Below, piece after piece: positions 24,190 through 32,393 of a stretch of DNA of 32,393 nt. The stretch spans positions 1 to 32,393 of the forward strand of contig JACQVA010000176.1 in NCBI GenBank assembly GCA_016210005.1, read 5' to 3'. Source of the stretch: Deltaproteobacteria bacterium (GTDB taxonomy: Bacteria > Desulfobacterota > Binatia > HRBIN30 > JACQVA1). Made by a program: the position numbers and the translations under genes. Under the pieces are notes generated by a model. It was given only the letters and a program-made list of their open reading frames with translations. It was not told the origin of the DNA and did not search any database. Every line of letters begins with the position of its first letter. Positions within the stretch are counted from its first letter, which is position 1.

Positions 24190-24708
24190 ATGCCCCGCCC
24201 CGGTGCACGGAGCACGGCTGCTGGGTCCAGCCAGCGCAGCCCGGACGAGCGGTTCATGCGCCTGGCCATCGCGGCCGCGACCGCCGGCGTCGAGCAGGGC
24301 CAGAGCCCGTTTGGCGCCTGCATCGCCCGCGCCGGGCGCGTGGTCAGTTGCGTTCACAACGTCGTCTGGGCCGACACCGACATCACCGGACACGCCGAGG
24401 TCAACGCCATTCGCAACGCCTGCCGCGCGCTCGGCACCATCGACTTGTCGGGCTGCACGATCTACTCCACCTGTGAGCCCTGTCCGATGTGCTTTGCTGC
24501 TTGTCACTGGGCGCGGCTCGATCGCATCGTGTTCGGCGTCAGCATCGCCGACGCACAGGCGCTCGGTTTCAGGGAGCTGGCAATCTCGAATGTGACGATG
24601 AAGGCGCTCGGCGGTAGTAGCGTAGAGAGCAGCGGCGGCTGCTTGCGCGAGGACAATTTACGCCTGTTCCGGGGCTGGCGCCGGCGCCGAGGGCGGCGCG
24701 CATACTAG
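24190..24708 (+). CDS. Cytidine/guanine deaminase-fold nucleoside deaminase
   Basis: This 172-residue zinc deaminase has HAEVNAIRNA (His ligand and catalytic Glu) at about 77-86 and CEPCPMCFAAC with the two zinc cysteines at about 103-113. RLAIAAATAGVEQGQSPFGA is the first helix and substrate loop. HAEVNAI plus the C-terminal helices point to the guanine deaminase (GuaD)-like branch more than to tRNA adenosine deaminase, but substrate specificity is uncertain. The ATG at 24190 is 13 bases after the previous stop. The first 22 or so residues are basic and low complexity, and ATG 24256 may instead be the functional start. Confidence 0.82.
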   Translation: MPRPGARSTAAGSSQRSPDERFMRLAIAAATAGVEQGQSPFGACIARAGRVVSCVHNVVWADTDITGHAEVNAIRNACRALGTIDLSGCTIYSTCEPCPMCFAACHWARLDRIVFGVSIADAQALGFRELAISNVTMKALGGSSVESSGGCLREDNLRLFRGWRRRRGRRAY

Positions 24709-24756
24709 GCCCGCCGGCTGCGTTGTTTTGCGAGCGAATGTGCTACAGCAGCGGGC

Positions 24757-26001
24757 ATGAGCGCCGTTGCCACGCCAGAGGTGTTCGAGCAATTCGCCCG
24801 CTACGTGTCGCCGTACAAGGCGGCGACGTGGTCGGGCTACGGCATCGACTTCGTCATCGGCCGCCGCGAGGGCGTCTACCTCTGGAATCTCGAAGGCAGC
24901 AAGCGTTTGCTCAACTGCCACGTCAACGGCGGCACCTTCAACCTCGGGCACAGCCATCCGGGTTTGCGCCAGGCATTGCAGCACGCTTGTGATTCGCTCG
25001 ATATCGGCAATCACCACTTCGTCAGCGCGCAACGCGCGGAGCTGGCCGCGCGGCTCGCGGCAATCACCCCAGGTGATATCCAGTACACCATTTTTGGCGT
25101 CGGCGGCGGGGAGGCGGTAGACTGCGCCATAAAGGTTGCGCGCGGTTACACGCGGCGGTCAAAGATAATCAGTGCCGCGGGCGGGTACCACGGCCACACC
25201 GGGTTTGCGCTGGCCGCAGGCGATCAGCAGTACCGCGCCCCGTTCGGACCGATGGCCCCGGGGTTTGTGCAGGTTCCCTTCAACGACGTCGAGGCGCTGG
25301 CTGCCGCTGTCGACCGCGACACCGCGGCGGTGATCTTCGAGACTGTTCCGGCCACCCTCGGGATGCCGCTGCCGGCGCCGGACTTCTACCGGCGCGTCCG
25401 CGAGCTGTGCGACCAAGCGGGGGCGCTGTTCATCGCCGACGAGGTGCAAACCGGGCTCGGCCGCACGGGCAAGATGTGGGGCATCGAGTGGTTCGAGGTG
25501 GTGCCGGATATTCTGGTGACCGGCAAGGGCCTCAGCGGCGGGCTCTACCCGATCACCGCCACCTGCCTGCGCCCGCATTTGATCGAGGTCTTTCGCGATG
25601 ACCCCTTCATTCACGTCAGCACCTTCGGCGGAGCGGAGTTGGGGTGCGTTGTGGCGCTGGCGCTACTCGACGTGATCAATGCACCGGGGTTTCTCGACCG
25701 CGTCAACCGGCTGGCGGCGTGGTATGCCGCCGAACTGGAGGGGCTGCGGCGCAAGCACCCGGGCACGCTGGTCGAGGTGCGCCAGCTCGGGTTGTTCATC
25801 GGTTTGCGCTACGGGCATCCCCAAGGCGGCCCGCTGATGACTAAGCTCTGCTACGACGCCGGCTTATTTGCCCTCTACGCCAACAACGACCGCAGCGTGC
25901 AGCAGTTCCTGCCGCCGTTGATCATCAGCGACAGCGAGGCCCAAGCGACGATCGACATCCTCGATCGCTGCCTCGGGCAACTCCGCGCCATGATCGACTG
26001 A
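24757..26001 (+). CDS. Class III PLP-dependent aminotransferase
   Basis: This 414-residue enzyme transfers amino groups with pyridoxal phosphate. FNLGHSHPGLRQAL at about 70-83, GGYHGHTG at about 141-148, IADEVQTGLGRTG (cofactor ring Asp, at about 225-237) and VTGKGLSGG with the Schiff-base lysine at about 253 are the class III hallmarks, as in ornithine, acetylornithine and GABA aminotransferases. STFGG later in the chain binds the phosphate across the dimer. Substrate is undetermined. No ribosome binding site is clear. The gene follows the deaminase by 48 bases and is followed by a 211-base gap in which I see nothing. Confidence 0.93.
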   Translation: MSAVATPEVFEQFARYVSPYKAATWSGYGIDFVIGRREGVYLWNLEGSKRLLNCHVNGGTFNLGHSHPGLRQALQHACDSLDIGNHHFVSAQRAELAARLAAITPGDIQYTIFGVGGGEAVDCAIKVARGYTRRSKIISAAGGYHGHTGFALAAGDQQYRAPFGPMAPGFVQVPFNDVEALAAAVDRDTAAVIFETVPATLGMPLPAPDFYRRVRELCDQAGALFIADEVQTGLGRTGKMWGIEWFEVVPDILVTGKGLSGGLYPITATCLRPHLIEVFRDDPFIHVSTFGGAELGCVVALALLDVINAPGFLDRVNRLAAWYAAELEGLRRKHPGTLVEVRQLGLFIGLRYGHPQGGPLMTKLCYDAGLFALYANNDRSVQQFLPPLIISDSEAQATIDILDRCLGQLRAMID

Positions 26002-26212
26002 CGGCCGCGGGCGGGGCCGCGCCAGCGCCACTTTCCCACGCGCGTTGCCGCTGTCAATAAGGGAAACCCTTAGTCGCCGTGGATCCGGCTCGCCTTGCGC
26101 GCGGGTCATTTACGAGGTGTCTGCACCGCATGCGAGAACGGCGTTGAAGTCTGGCCCGTCGCTCAGGCTCTTGCATCCGGGCGTGAGATTCAGCCGGCGC
26201 GTGAGAGCACGG

Positions 26213-26638
26213 CTACGCCCCCAACCAGCGGCGGTGACGCCAGACGTAGTGCATCAGGAACGGCCCGAAGCTGAAGCAGGCTAGGTTGATGCCGATCTCC
26301 GCCGCCATCTCTGACCCGATCGCCGCGTACATGCCGTGCTCCAGATTGTACAGCGTATCCATCAGGCCCAAGTAGATGAAGGCGCTGCCGGCGGCGATGC
26401 CAAACACCACGGCATAGGGCTGCCGGCGGCGCAAGCCCACGGCACAGACCACCGCGGCAATGCCGAGCCAGGCATCGGCGGCCGGGAAGGCCCGCTCGAA
26501 AACCAGGTAGCACGGCTCCTGGCTCGATTGCACCGCACCGGTGGTGAAGAACAGTACCCAGTAGAGCAGATTGAGCGCCGCGCTGACCCACAGCGTCACA
26601 ACCACCGCCCGCAATCCTGCCGGTTCAGACGCTAGCAT
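26213..26638 (-). CDS. Small four-helix membrane protein, unknown function
   Basis: A 141-residue protein starts at an ATG (complement of 26636-26638) and has four hydrophobic segments at about 9-31, 50-67, 74-92 and 105-125 with short loops. I recognise no catalytic motif. A basic RHRR tail suggests the C-terminus is cytosolic. The frame runs further upstream, but that part is not hydrophobic and overlaps the promoter-like sequence at 26645-26674, so this start is preferred. It is divergent from the glutaredoxin-like gene. Confidence 0.65.
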   Translation of the reverse strand: MLASEPAGLRAVVVTLWVSAALNLLYWVLFFTTGAVQSSQEPCYLVFERAFPAADAWLGIAAVVCAVGLRRRQPYAVVFGIAAGSAFIYLGLMDTLYNLEHGMYAAIGSEMAAEIGINLACFSFGPFLMHYVWRHRRWLGA

Positions 26639-26644
26639 AGGGGG

Positions 26645-26674
26645 CCTATAGTACGAGGAGCGCCGCCAAGACAA
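26645..26674 (-). promoter_or_regulatory. Candidate promoter for the membrane-protein gene
   Basis: On the minus strand TTGTCT and TATAGG are spaced by 18 bases, and TATAGG ends six bases before the ATG. As with two regulator genes in this window, transcription would start at or near the first codon. Confidence 0.35.
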
Positions 26675-26770
26675 CTGCACTCCGGCTCGGTACTTCCGGC
26701 TCGGTGTGAAACCGGCTACGCTGCCGGCGATGGCCCCGGGCATCGCCCGAGGCCAGACGCCATCTCCGCC

Positions 26771-27034
26771 ATGCTCACCCTGACCATCTACAGCCGCCCC
26801 GCCTGCCACTTGTGCGACGAGATGAAGGCGGTGGTGTTGCCGCTGGCGGCGGAATTCGGCGCCGTCGTGGAGGAGATCGACATCGACACCGACCCGGCGC
26901 TGGCGGCGCAGTACGGCCTCGAGATTCCCGTCCTGTTGCTCAACGGGCGCAAGGCTTTCAAGTATCGCGTGACTGCGGGCGAGCTGCGCGCCCGGCTGCG
27001 CCGGGCGTGCAGCGGGATTATTGCAAGCCGTTGA
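26771..27034 (+). CDS. Glutaredoxin-like protein (DUF836 type)
   Basis: This 87-residue thioredoxin-fold protein has CHLC at residues 12-15 on the first strand-helix turn (IYSRPACHLCDEM) and a cis-proline in EIPVLLLNGR at about 52-61. EIDIDTDPALAAQYG matches the family of small glutaredoxin-like proteins often annotated DUF836. It probably performs thiol-disulfide exchange in the cytosol; partner unknown. No close operon partner; the next gene starts 59 bases later. Confidence 0.88.
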   Translation: MLTLTIYSRPACHLCDEMKAVVLPLAAEFGAVVEEIDIDTDPALAAQYGLEIPVLLLNGRKAFKYRVTAGELRARLRRACSGIIASR

Positions 27035-27093
27035 TTATCCCTGATATGTAGGCGCCAATCGCAAAAGGTCGGGCGCGCAGCCCGAGGGAGGGA

Positions 27094-27852
27094 ATGGCGA
27101 TGGAAACAAACCGTGGCATCGTCGCAGGGACGCTGGTAGCGCTGGCGCTGGTGGCTCGAAGCGCCGCCGCCGAGGTTACCATCGACAACTTCAGCAGCGC
27201 GGTCAGTACCTACTACGTCACCAACACCAATGTGGCGCAAACGGTCGTGGGCAGTACCACGGTGACCGATCCCGGTCGTGCGGGCGTGATCGGCGGCGTC
27301 AGGCAGCTGACGGTCGAGGCACAGTCGCTACTCAATATCCCCGTGCCCGATTACATCGTGTCCGGGGTCGAGCCGATCGGCACCTTCCTCGAATACAATT
27401 CGACCGTCAACGGCGACGGCCGCATCGAGCTACTCTACGACCGCGGCGGCGTGGGGTTGAATGCACACCTGGGTCGCGCTTTCGGGATCTTGGTGGCGAT
27501 TATTAACGCCGACGCGTCGGCACCGCCCTACGATGTAGCCATCACACTGACCGACAATAGCGCCAACTCGGCAACTGTGACTCAGACGGTTCCGGTTCCC
27601 GGCGGCCCATTGTCGCTCTACTTCCGCTTCCAGGATTTCGTCGGTGTGGATGCTAACCGGCTGTATAGTATCCAAGTGGTGTTCGACCCGAACACGGCGG
27701 CCGACTTGCGGATCGGCCGGATCGAGACCTACGGGACGGCGGTAGCCGCGCCGGTGTTGTCCGGCGGGGCATCGCTGCTGCTGATCGGCGGGCTGCTGTT
27801 GGTCGGGCTGCTGGCGCTGGCGCCCGGCGGCGCGCGGCTACACCCACGCTGA
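27094..27852 (+). CDS. Exported protein with C-terminal sorting-like tail, unknown function
   Basis: This 252-residue protein has a signal peptide (hydrophobic about 9-20, likely cut after ARSAAA at about 26). The middle is beta-rich with many Thr/Val/Asn residues and no recognised enzyme motif. The end is AAPVLS, then Gly-Gly and a 19-residue hydrophobic helix, then GGARLHPR with arginines: motif, helix, basic cluster, the layout of C-terminal sorting signals such as IPTL-, PEP- or MYXO-CTERM. The exact motif fits none of them cleanly. Ribosome binding site GGGAGGGA precedes two ATGs six bases apart (27094 and 27100); 27100 has the more normal spacing. Confidence 0.75.
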   Translation: MAMETNRGIVAGTLVALALVARSAAAEVTIDNFSSAVSTYYVTNTNVAQTVVGSTTVTDPGRAGVIGGVRQLTVEAQSLLNIPVPDYIVSGVEPIGTFLEYNSTVNGDGRIELLYDRGGVGLNAHLGRAFGILVAIINADASAPPYDVAITLTDNSANSATVTQTVPVPGGPLSLYFRFQDFVGVDANRLYSIQVVFDPNTAADLRIGRIETYGTAVAAPVLSGGASLLLIGGLLLVGLLALAPGGARLHPR

Positions 27853-27993
27853 CGGCGCGCCTGCTGCTGCCGGCGCCATGCACCACGACTGCCGCAGAGC
27901 GTAGTACCGCCGATCTGCGCCCGCGATGGCTTATCAGCGCCTTTTCCCAGAAAAAGAAGGGGATAGGAGCAATGGCCAAGAGTATTCTGCCGG

Positions 27994-29631
27994 CTAAGTC
28001 TTATCGCTTACGCGGCGGGGTTTCGAGGCCGTTGTTACGGCGACCAGGCCGAGCGCCGCGGCAACCCAACCGGGCCAGTCACCCCAGCGCGTGTAGAGGC
28101 TGCTCTGGTCGAGCAGGCGCACGGTGGCGCGCAGATTCTCGCGCGTGAGCAGACCGGTGCGGGCCACCTCACGGCCTATGGGATCGACCACCGCGCTGAC
28201 ACCGCTGTTGGTGGCTCGCACCAGGTACCTGCGGTGTTCGATCGCGCGCAGCTTGGCCATCGCCAGATGCAGCCACGGCTCCTGCGAATCGCCGAACCAG
28301 GCGTCGTTGGCCAGAGTAACCAGCAGATGGGGCTTGGCCTCCAACGCCATCCGCCGCACGAAGACCGGCCGCACGGCTTCGTAACAGATCGGCGTCGAAA
28401 TCCGCCACGGCCCCAGCAACAGCGGCGGCACCTCGGCGGCGGCGGAGAAGTGCGAGGCGTCCGCGAGCCGTTCAGCGAGTGCGGGAAAGAACTCAGCCAA
28501 CGGAACATATTCGGTAAACGGAATCAGTAGATTCTTGTCGTAGGCCTCTCGAATCACACCGTCAGCTCCGATGAGAAGGGCCGAGTTGAACTTGAGACGC
28601 TGGCCGGTCTCCACGCGCACCGACGAGGCGCCAAAGAGCAGCGGGGCCGAGATATCGCCACGTACCAGCCGGCCTGAGAGCGGCAGCGGCCGCTTGAGAC
28701 CACGCGTGTAGATGGTCTCCGGCCACACCACCAGATCCAACTCCCCGGCGGCCAGCAGCTCGCGGGTCTGTTCGAGATAAAGGCGATGGTCAACCGCCGC
28801 TTGATTGCCCTTCTCATGCACGCCGAGGTTGCCCTGCACCAGACCAACACGCAGAGCCGGCGCGCCGGCGATTGCTTCTTCCATCTGGCGAATGCGCACC
28901 GTACCGTAGCCCCAGGCGAGCGCCACGGCGAGCGCGGCCAGCGCCCATGTCAGCCTCGGGCGCGGGCGGCGGCCGCGCATCCACCGCCAAGTCTCGAAGA
29001 TCGCGACGTTGATCACTGCCAGCAACGCACTCAAGAGCAGCGGCCCACCGAGGTCGCAGATCTGCACCAGGTTGCTGTGCTCAGCCAGGGCGTGGCCAAG
29101 ATAGACGGGGAAGAGCGCCGGGTAGAGCCACTCGAGGACAACCAGCGACGCGACACCCGCGACGCCCACCGGCCCGCCGTTTCGTCGCACTAGCTGGTAG
29201 AGGGCGGCCGAGAGCGCGAAGCGCAGAGCGAACCAGCAGGAGTCGGTAAGCCAGAGCAACGCCCCGAGTAAGACGTTGCCGCCAAGAAAGACCTCGACGA
29301 TGCGCCACAGCCAGAGATAACCGCCGGCATAGGCAACCCACCCGAAGGTCCAGCCGACGAGCGCCGCCGCGCCCAGCCCTCGTGGGCGGGCCTCCTCTAA
29401 CGCTCGCCAAAGGACAGCCAGGCAAACGAGCGCCAGCGGCCAGATGCCAAAGCCGACAAAGCCGAGGCAGCAGAGCGCACCGCCGACGCCGGCGAGCAGG
29501 AACGGGCGGCCGCGCTCCCAGCGCCGGCTCACCAGATTCTCCCTCTCTTCATGAGCCTCGCTTGCTGAGCCAACGATAGCCCCACCCGGCCGGTGTCGAG
29601 CGGGCGGCCGAGAACTAGCGGGCTTCGCCAT
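27994..29631 (-). CDS. lnt: Apolipoprotein N-acyltransferase
   Basis: Lnt adds the third acyl chain to the N-terminal cysteine of lipoproteins in the inner membrane. The 545-residue protein has several transmembrane helices (about 45-240) followed by a nitrilase-like domain with the catalytic triad E305 (VVWPETIY), K366 (YDKNLLIPFTEYVP) and C416 (PICYEAV). FNSALLI and NDAWFG are further family motifs. The ATG (complement of 29629-29631) begins two bases after the stop of the aminotransferase gene, so the two form an operon; a longer frame upstream would run through that gene and is rejected. The N-terminal 35 residues before the first helix are basic and poorly conserved. Its substrates include the two lipoproteins in this window. 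Confidence 0.93.
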   Translation of the reverse strand: MAKPASSRPPARHRPGGAIVGSASEAHEERENLVSRRWERGRPFLLAGVGGALCCLGFVGFGIWPLALVCLAVLWRALEEARPRGLGAAALVGWTFGWVAYAGGYLWLWRIVEVFLGGNVLLGALLWLTDSCWFALRFALSAALYQLVRRNGGPVGVAGVASLVVLEWLYPALFPVYLGHALAEHSNLVQICDLGGPLLLSALLAVINVAIFETWRWMRGRRPRPRLTWALAALAVALAWGYGTVRIRQMEEAIAGAPALRVGLVQGNLGVHEKGNQAAVDHRLYLEQTRELLAAGELDLVVWPETIYTRGLKRPLPLSGRLVRGDISAPLLFGASSVRVETGQRLKFNSALLIGADGVIREAYDKNLLIPFTEYVPLAEFFPALAERLADASHFSAAAEVPPLLLGPWRISTPICYEAVRPVFVRRMALEAKPHLLVTLANDAWFGDSQEPWLHLAMAKLRAIEHRRYLVRATNSGVSAVVDPIGREVARTGLLTRENLRATVRLLDQSSLYTRWGDWPGWVAAALGLVAVTTASKPRRVSDKT

Positions 29632-29633
29632 CT

Positions 29634-30800
29634 TCACCGCATTGCCGTAGAAATCCGCGCCATGGCTTCCGCTAGCCGATCGTCCGATACGGTCAACGAG
29701 AAGCGCACAAACCCTTCCCCATATTGGCCGTAAGCCGGCCCCGAGGCGACGACGACCTGGGCGCGTTCGAACAGCAGCGTAGTGAACTCGAGGCTGGTCA
29801 TGCCCCGCGGCACCGGCACCCACAGGTAGAACGTACCGCGCGCCGGCCGATAATCGATGCCGATGGCGCGCAGCGTGTCGAGCACCAGAGCCCGGCGCCT
29901 GGCGTAGATCGCCAGCATGTGATCGATGTTGCCGGCGCAGTGTTCGAGCGCGGCAATACCGGCATACTGAACGGCGTTGAACACGCCGGAGTCGGTGTTC
30001 TCCTTCACTTGCGAGATGGCCGCGATGAGGTCGCGGTTGCCCACTGCCATGCCCAGCCGCCAGCCGGTCATGTTGAACGGCTTGGAGAGCGAGTTGAGCT
30101 CGACCCCGACATCTCTGGCTCCGGGGACCGACAGGAAGCTCAGCGGCCGCTCGCCGTCAAAGACAATTTCGATATAGGGATTGTCGTAGCACACCGCGAT
30201 GTCGTACTGGCGGGCGAAGTCGACCAACTCGCGCAGGAACGCCGGTGTGGCTACCGCACCGGTGGGGTTGTTCGGGTAGCACACGAACATCGCCGTCGCC
30301 TTGCGAGCTAGATCGGCCGGAACGTCGGCCAGCACCGGCAGGTAGCCGTGCTCGGGCCGGATCGGAATGCTCACCGGCTGGCCGCCGCCGATGAGGATAC
30401 TGGCCCGGTAGGCGGGATAACCCGGGTCGGTCATCAGGACCGTATCGCCGTGGTTTACGCGCGCCAGGACAAAGTGGTGGCAGCCTTCCTTCGATCCGAT
30501 CAGGCCGAGCACCTCGGTAGCCGGATCGAGCGTGACCCGGTAGCGCTTGGCGTACCAGTTCGCGACCGCCTGGCGGAAAGCGAGCATCCCCTTCTCTTCA
30601 TCCGTGGGGTAGCGGTGATTGGCGGGGTCGCCGGCCGCTTGAGTCAGGGCTTGGATCACCGGGCCCGGAGTGGGCTCGACCGGGTCGCCGATGGCGAGGC
30701 TGATGACGTCAATCCCGCTAGCGCGCGCCTGGCCGATCTTCTTGCGCAGCTCCATGAACGGATACGGGGGAATCAGCTTCAGCCGGTCGGCGGGACGCAT
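29634..30800 (-). CDS. dapL: LL-diaminopimelate aminotransferase-like class I/II aminotransferase
   Basis: This 388-residue PLP enzyme starts with LIPPYPFMELRKKI, the N-terminal segment typical of DapL. DVISLAIGDPVEPTP follows, with cofactor motifs CYPNNPTGA at about 173-181 and CYDNPYIEIVFDG at about 204-216, and the Schiff-base lysine in ELNSLSKPFNMTGWRLG. DapL makes LL-diaminopimelate directly from tetrahydrodipicolinate for lysine and peptidoglycan synthesis. Related methionine or aspartate aminotransferases look similar, so the symbol is a best guess. AAGGAG lies eight bases before the ATG. It is co-transcribed with the downstream lnt and divergent from folK. Confidence 0.85.
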   Translation of the reverse strand: MRPADRLKLIPPYPFMELRKKIGQARASGIDVISLAIGDPVEPTPGPVIQALTQAAGDPANHRYPTDEEKGMLAFRQAVANWYAKRYRVTLDPATEVLGLIGSKEGCHHFVLARVNHGDTVLMTDPGYPAYRASILIGGGQPVSIPIRPEHGYLPVLADVPADLARKATAMFVCYPNNPTGAVATPAFLRELVDFARQYDIAVCYDNPYIEIVFDGERPLSFLSVPGARDVGVELNSLSKPFNMTGWRLGMAVGNRDLIAAISQVKENTDSGVFNAVQYAGIAALEHCAGNIDHMLAIYARRRALVLDTLRAIGIDYRPARGTFYLWVPVPRGMTSLEFTTLLFERAQVVVASGPAYGQYGEGFVRFSLTVSDDRLAEAMARISTAMR

Positions 30801-31005
30801 GGCGGGCTCTCCTTGGTCGGACTCAGGTTGGCGCCCGCACTACCACCCAGTGCCGGCCATCGCAACACCTTCAGCCCGCCATTTGTAAATCGCCGCCGAA
30901 GGCGCTATGAGCGCTGGTGCCGCGCTTACGGGCGCGAGTTGTGCCGTCGGATGCGGACGGGGAGCGATGCTCCCCATGGGACAGGGGGGAGGTTTCTACG
31001 GCGCC

Positions 31006-31503
31006 ATGCCCCATCGGGCACTGATCGGAATCGGGTCCAACCTCGGGGACCGTAAAGCGAATTATCGCGAGGCTTGCGATCGCATCGCAGCCTTGCCGGC
31101 CACCCGTACCGTCAAAGCGTCATCGCTCTACGAGAGCGAACCATTGGGCGACGCCAAGACGTGGTTCGTCAACGCGGTCATCGAGATCGAAACCGAGTGC
31201 TCGCCCGCCGAGCTACTCAAGCGGCTACAAGCCATCGAGAAGAGCATGGGCCGCAAGCGGGTGAAGGGCAAACGCTGGGGCTCGCGCATCATCGACCTCG
31301 ATATCCTCTTCTTCGACAAGGAGGTCATCGACAAGCGCAACCTGGTGGTGCCGCACAAGGAGCTCCACAACCGGCGTTTCGTGCTGGTGCCGTTGTGCGA
31401 GCTGGTGCCGCAGATGGTGCACCCGCGGCTCAACCACACCATGTCCGAGCTGCTCGCGGGCCTCAAGGACAAGAAGAAGGTGCACTTGCTGCCCCGTGCG
31501 TAA
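31006..31503 (+). CDS. folK: 2-Amino-4-hydroxy-6-hydroxymethyldihydropteridine pyrophosphokinase
   Basis: FolK transfers pyrophosphate from ATP to 6-hydroxymethyl-7,8-dihydropterin in folate synthesis. The 165-residue protein has GIGSNLGDR at about 7-15, SLYESEPLG at about 40-48, WGSRIIDLDILFF (the metal-binding DxD) at about 87-99 and VPHKELHNRRFVLVPL at about 111-126. I chose ATG 31006 because PHRALIGIGSN then begins the protein as in the family; upstream ATGs at 30907 and 30976 add Gly-rich, non-conserved residues. A 5-bp hairpin (AAGGC/GCCTT) lies directly after the stop at 31502-31515. Confidence 0.93.
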   Translation: MPHRALIGIGSNLGDRKANYREACDRIAALPATRTVKASSLYESEPLGDAKTWFVNAVIEIETECSPAELLKRLQAIEKSMGRKRVKGKRWGSRIIDLDILFFDKEVIDKRNLVVPHKELHNRRFVLVPLCELVPQMVHPRLNHTMSELLAGLKDKKKVHLLPRA

Positions 31504-31557
31504 GGCGACGGCCTTTGCTACCATCACCGCCAGCACCCGCAGGCAAGGAGACGCCGA

Positions 31558-32208
31558 ATGAAGCTGTTCATCGATACCGCGGACGTCAACGAGATCCGCG
31601 AGGCCGCCAGTTGGGGGATCATCGACGGCGCGACCACAAACCCGTCGCTGGTGGCCAAGACCGGCCGCGATTTCGAGTCGGTAATCAAGGAAATTTGCGC
31701 GATTGTGGACGGCCCGATCAGCGCCGAGGTCGTCAGCACCGAGGGGGCCGGGATGGTGGCGGAGGGGGAACGGCTGGCGCGGATGCACCGCAATGTCTGC
31801 GTCAAGGTACCGATGTGCATCGAGGGGTTGAAGGCCACCAAATTGCTCAGCGGCCGGGGCGTCGCGGTCAACATGACGCTGATCTTTTCGGCTGCCCAAG
31901 CGTTGCTGGCGGCCAAAGCCGGCGCCCGCTTCTTGAGCCCATTCGTCGGACGACTCGATGACATCGGCCACGACGGCATGGATCTGATCGGACAGATCGT
32001 CCACATCCTGCACAACTACGATTTCCGCACCGAAGTGATTGTCGCCAGCGTGCGCCATCCCGGGCATGTCGTCCGGGCCGCAGAGATGGGGGCGCATATC
32101 GCCACGGTGCCGTTCTCGGTCATTCAGCAGCTGGTTAAGCACCCGCTGACGGATAGCGGCATCGAGCGGTTCTTGGCCGACTGGAAGAAGGTCCCAGCGC
32201 GAGCCTGA
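31558..32208 (+). CDS. Small (TalC/fructose-6-phosphate aldolase type) transaldolase
   Basis: This 216-residue TIM-barrel enzyme starts [13 protein letters not shown] and has [12 protein letters not shown] at about 24-35, [12 protein letters not shown] with the Schiff-base lysine at about 82, [13 protein letters not shown], and [14 protein letters not shown] at about 122-135. The length fits the short transaldolase (subfamily 3B) and fructose-6-phosphate aldolase group. It transfers a dihydroxyacetone unit in the pentose phosphate pathway; the choice between transaldolase and aldolase is not decided here. AAGGAG seven bases before the ATG is a good ribosome binding site. It is 54 bases downstream of folK, and a hairpin follows the stop. 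Confidence 0.95.
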   Translation: MKLFIDTADVNEIREAASWGIIDGATTNPSLVAKTGRDFESVIKEICAIVDGPISAEVVSTEGAGMVAEGERLARMHRNVCVKVPMCIEGLKATKLLSGRGVAVNMTLIFSAAQALLAAKAGARFLSPFVGRLDDIGHDGMDLIGQIVHILHNYDFRTEVIVASVRHPGHVVRAAEMGAHIATVPFSVIQQLVKHPLTDSGIERFLADWKKVPARA

Positions 32209-32210
32209 TC

Positions 32211-32242
32211 AGGCAGGTTTCGCCCGTACGGGCAAGATGCCT
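32211..32242. terminator. Hairpin between convergent genes, possible bidirectional terminator
   Basis: AGGCA (32211-32215) pairs with TGCCT (32238-32242), and the core GCCCGTACGGGC (32222-32233) is a perfect 12-bp palindrome. Short T and A runs lie between the two stems. It starts three bases after the transaldolase stop and just before the stop of the convergent gene, where a shared terminator is expected. Confidence 0.5.
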
Positions 32243-32246
32243 GTAC

Positions 32247-32393
32247 CTATTTCCCAGGGTAGAGGCGAAGTCGTCGACGCGACCGCTTGGCCCAGCCCCG
32301 GCCACGCGCAGGCGCAGGCGGGCAGACGGTCAGCACGGCATCGTCGGGCCGCTGCGAAGGCAATCGGTCGAGAAAGATGTGCGATGCTGCGGC
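32247..32393 (-). CDS. Unidentified protein, C-terminal end only (runs off the window)
   Basis: The minus strand is open from the window edge to a TAG (complement of 32247-32249), giving 48 residues. They include HIFLDRLPSQRPDDAV and a basic tail WAKRSRRRLRLYPGK. Placement directly beyond the shared hairpin and third-position composition suit a real gene end, but the segment is too short to identify. Confidence 0.4.
   Translation of the reverse strand, partial: AAASHIFLDRLPSQRPDDAVLTVCPPAPARGRGWAKRSRRRLRLYPGK

Noticed and set aside
26002-26212. Possible small gene or RNA between the aminotransferase and the membrane-protein gene
   Set aside because: No coding pattern, ribosome binding site, strong fold or promoter could be supported.

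Overview
The window is GC-rich, gene-dense bacterial DNA with short intergenic gaps; no gene-free stretch exceeds 300 bases. I see no tRNA, rRNA, CRISPR array or transposase. Thr/Pro-rich linkers on lipoproteins, SCP-x and TLP1-type thiolases, a DapL-type aminotransferase and scattered intergenic fold-back repeats suggest an uncultured soil or groundwater lineage of the former Deltaproteobacteria (Binatota-like). That placement is inference and is weak.

Region 1 (1-4188) is respiratory. A partial membrane-protein gene on the minus strand faces a LysR gene across a 17-bp perfect palindrome that fits a LysR operator. After about 50 residues the LysR reading frame runs directly, in frame, into the C-terminal third of a B-type (ba3-like) cytochrome oxidase subunit I. 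A 56-residue oxidase subunit, a membrane-anchored SCO1 copper chaperone and a large fusion protein follow. The fusion joins diheme cytochrome b, two [4Fe-4S] clusters, an MvhD-like domain and an exported tail. The join is either a real deletion/recombination scar or an assembly artefact.

Region 2 (4353-13207) holds a metallo-beta-lactamase-fold hydrolase and a LysR regulator divergent from a compact operon. The operon encodes an acyl-CoA ligase, then beta and alpha subunits of an ethylbenzene-dehydrogenase-like (type II DMSO reductase family) molybdoenzyme, then an SCP-x-type thiolase. No heme gamma subunit and no delta chaperone are present, and neither subunit has a visible export signal. 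This looks like a cytosolic molybdenum-dependent hydroxylase or dehydrogenase working with CoA activation and thiolysis, possibly on hydrocarbon, aromatic or steroid-like substrates. It is the strongest candidate here for an undescribed catabolic system.

Region 3 (13316-19852) has an orphan NtrC-type regulator, an intergenic block with strong hairpins, a LysR gene overlapping a PPOX-fold flavin/F420 protein, a gamma-glutamylcyclotransferase-like protein, a large alpha/beta-hydrolase lipoprotein and a minus-strand GST.

Region 4 (20127-26001) has a Tat-exported vanadium-haloperoxidase-like lipoprotein, an isoprenylcysteine-methyltransferase-like membrane protein, a TLP1-type thiolase homologue without the canonical nucleophilic cysteine, a guanine/cytidine-deaminase-fold protein and a class III aminotransferase.

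Region 5 (26213-32393) is mostly housekeeping: a small membrane protein, a glutaredoxin-like protein, an exported protein with a C-terminal sorting-like tail, apolipoprotein N-acyltransferase coupled to a DapL-like aminotransferase, FolK, a small transaldolase, and the end of an unidentified minus-strand gene. Three genes show a -10-like hexamer only 6-7 bases before the start codon, which suggests leaderless transcription.
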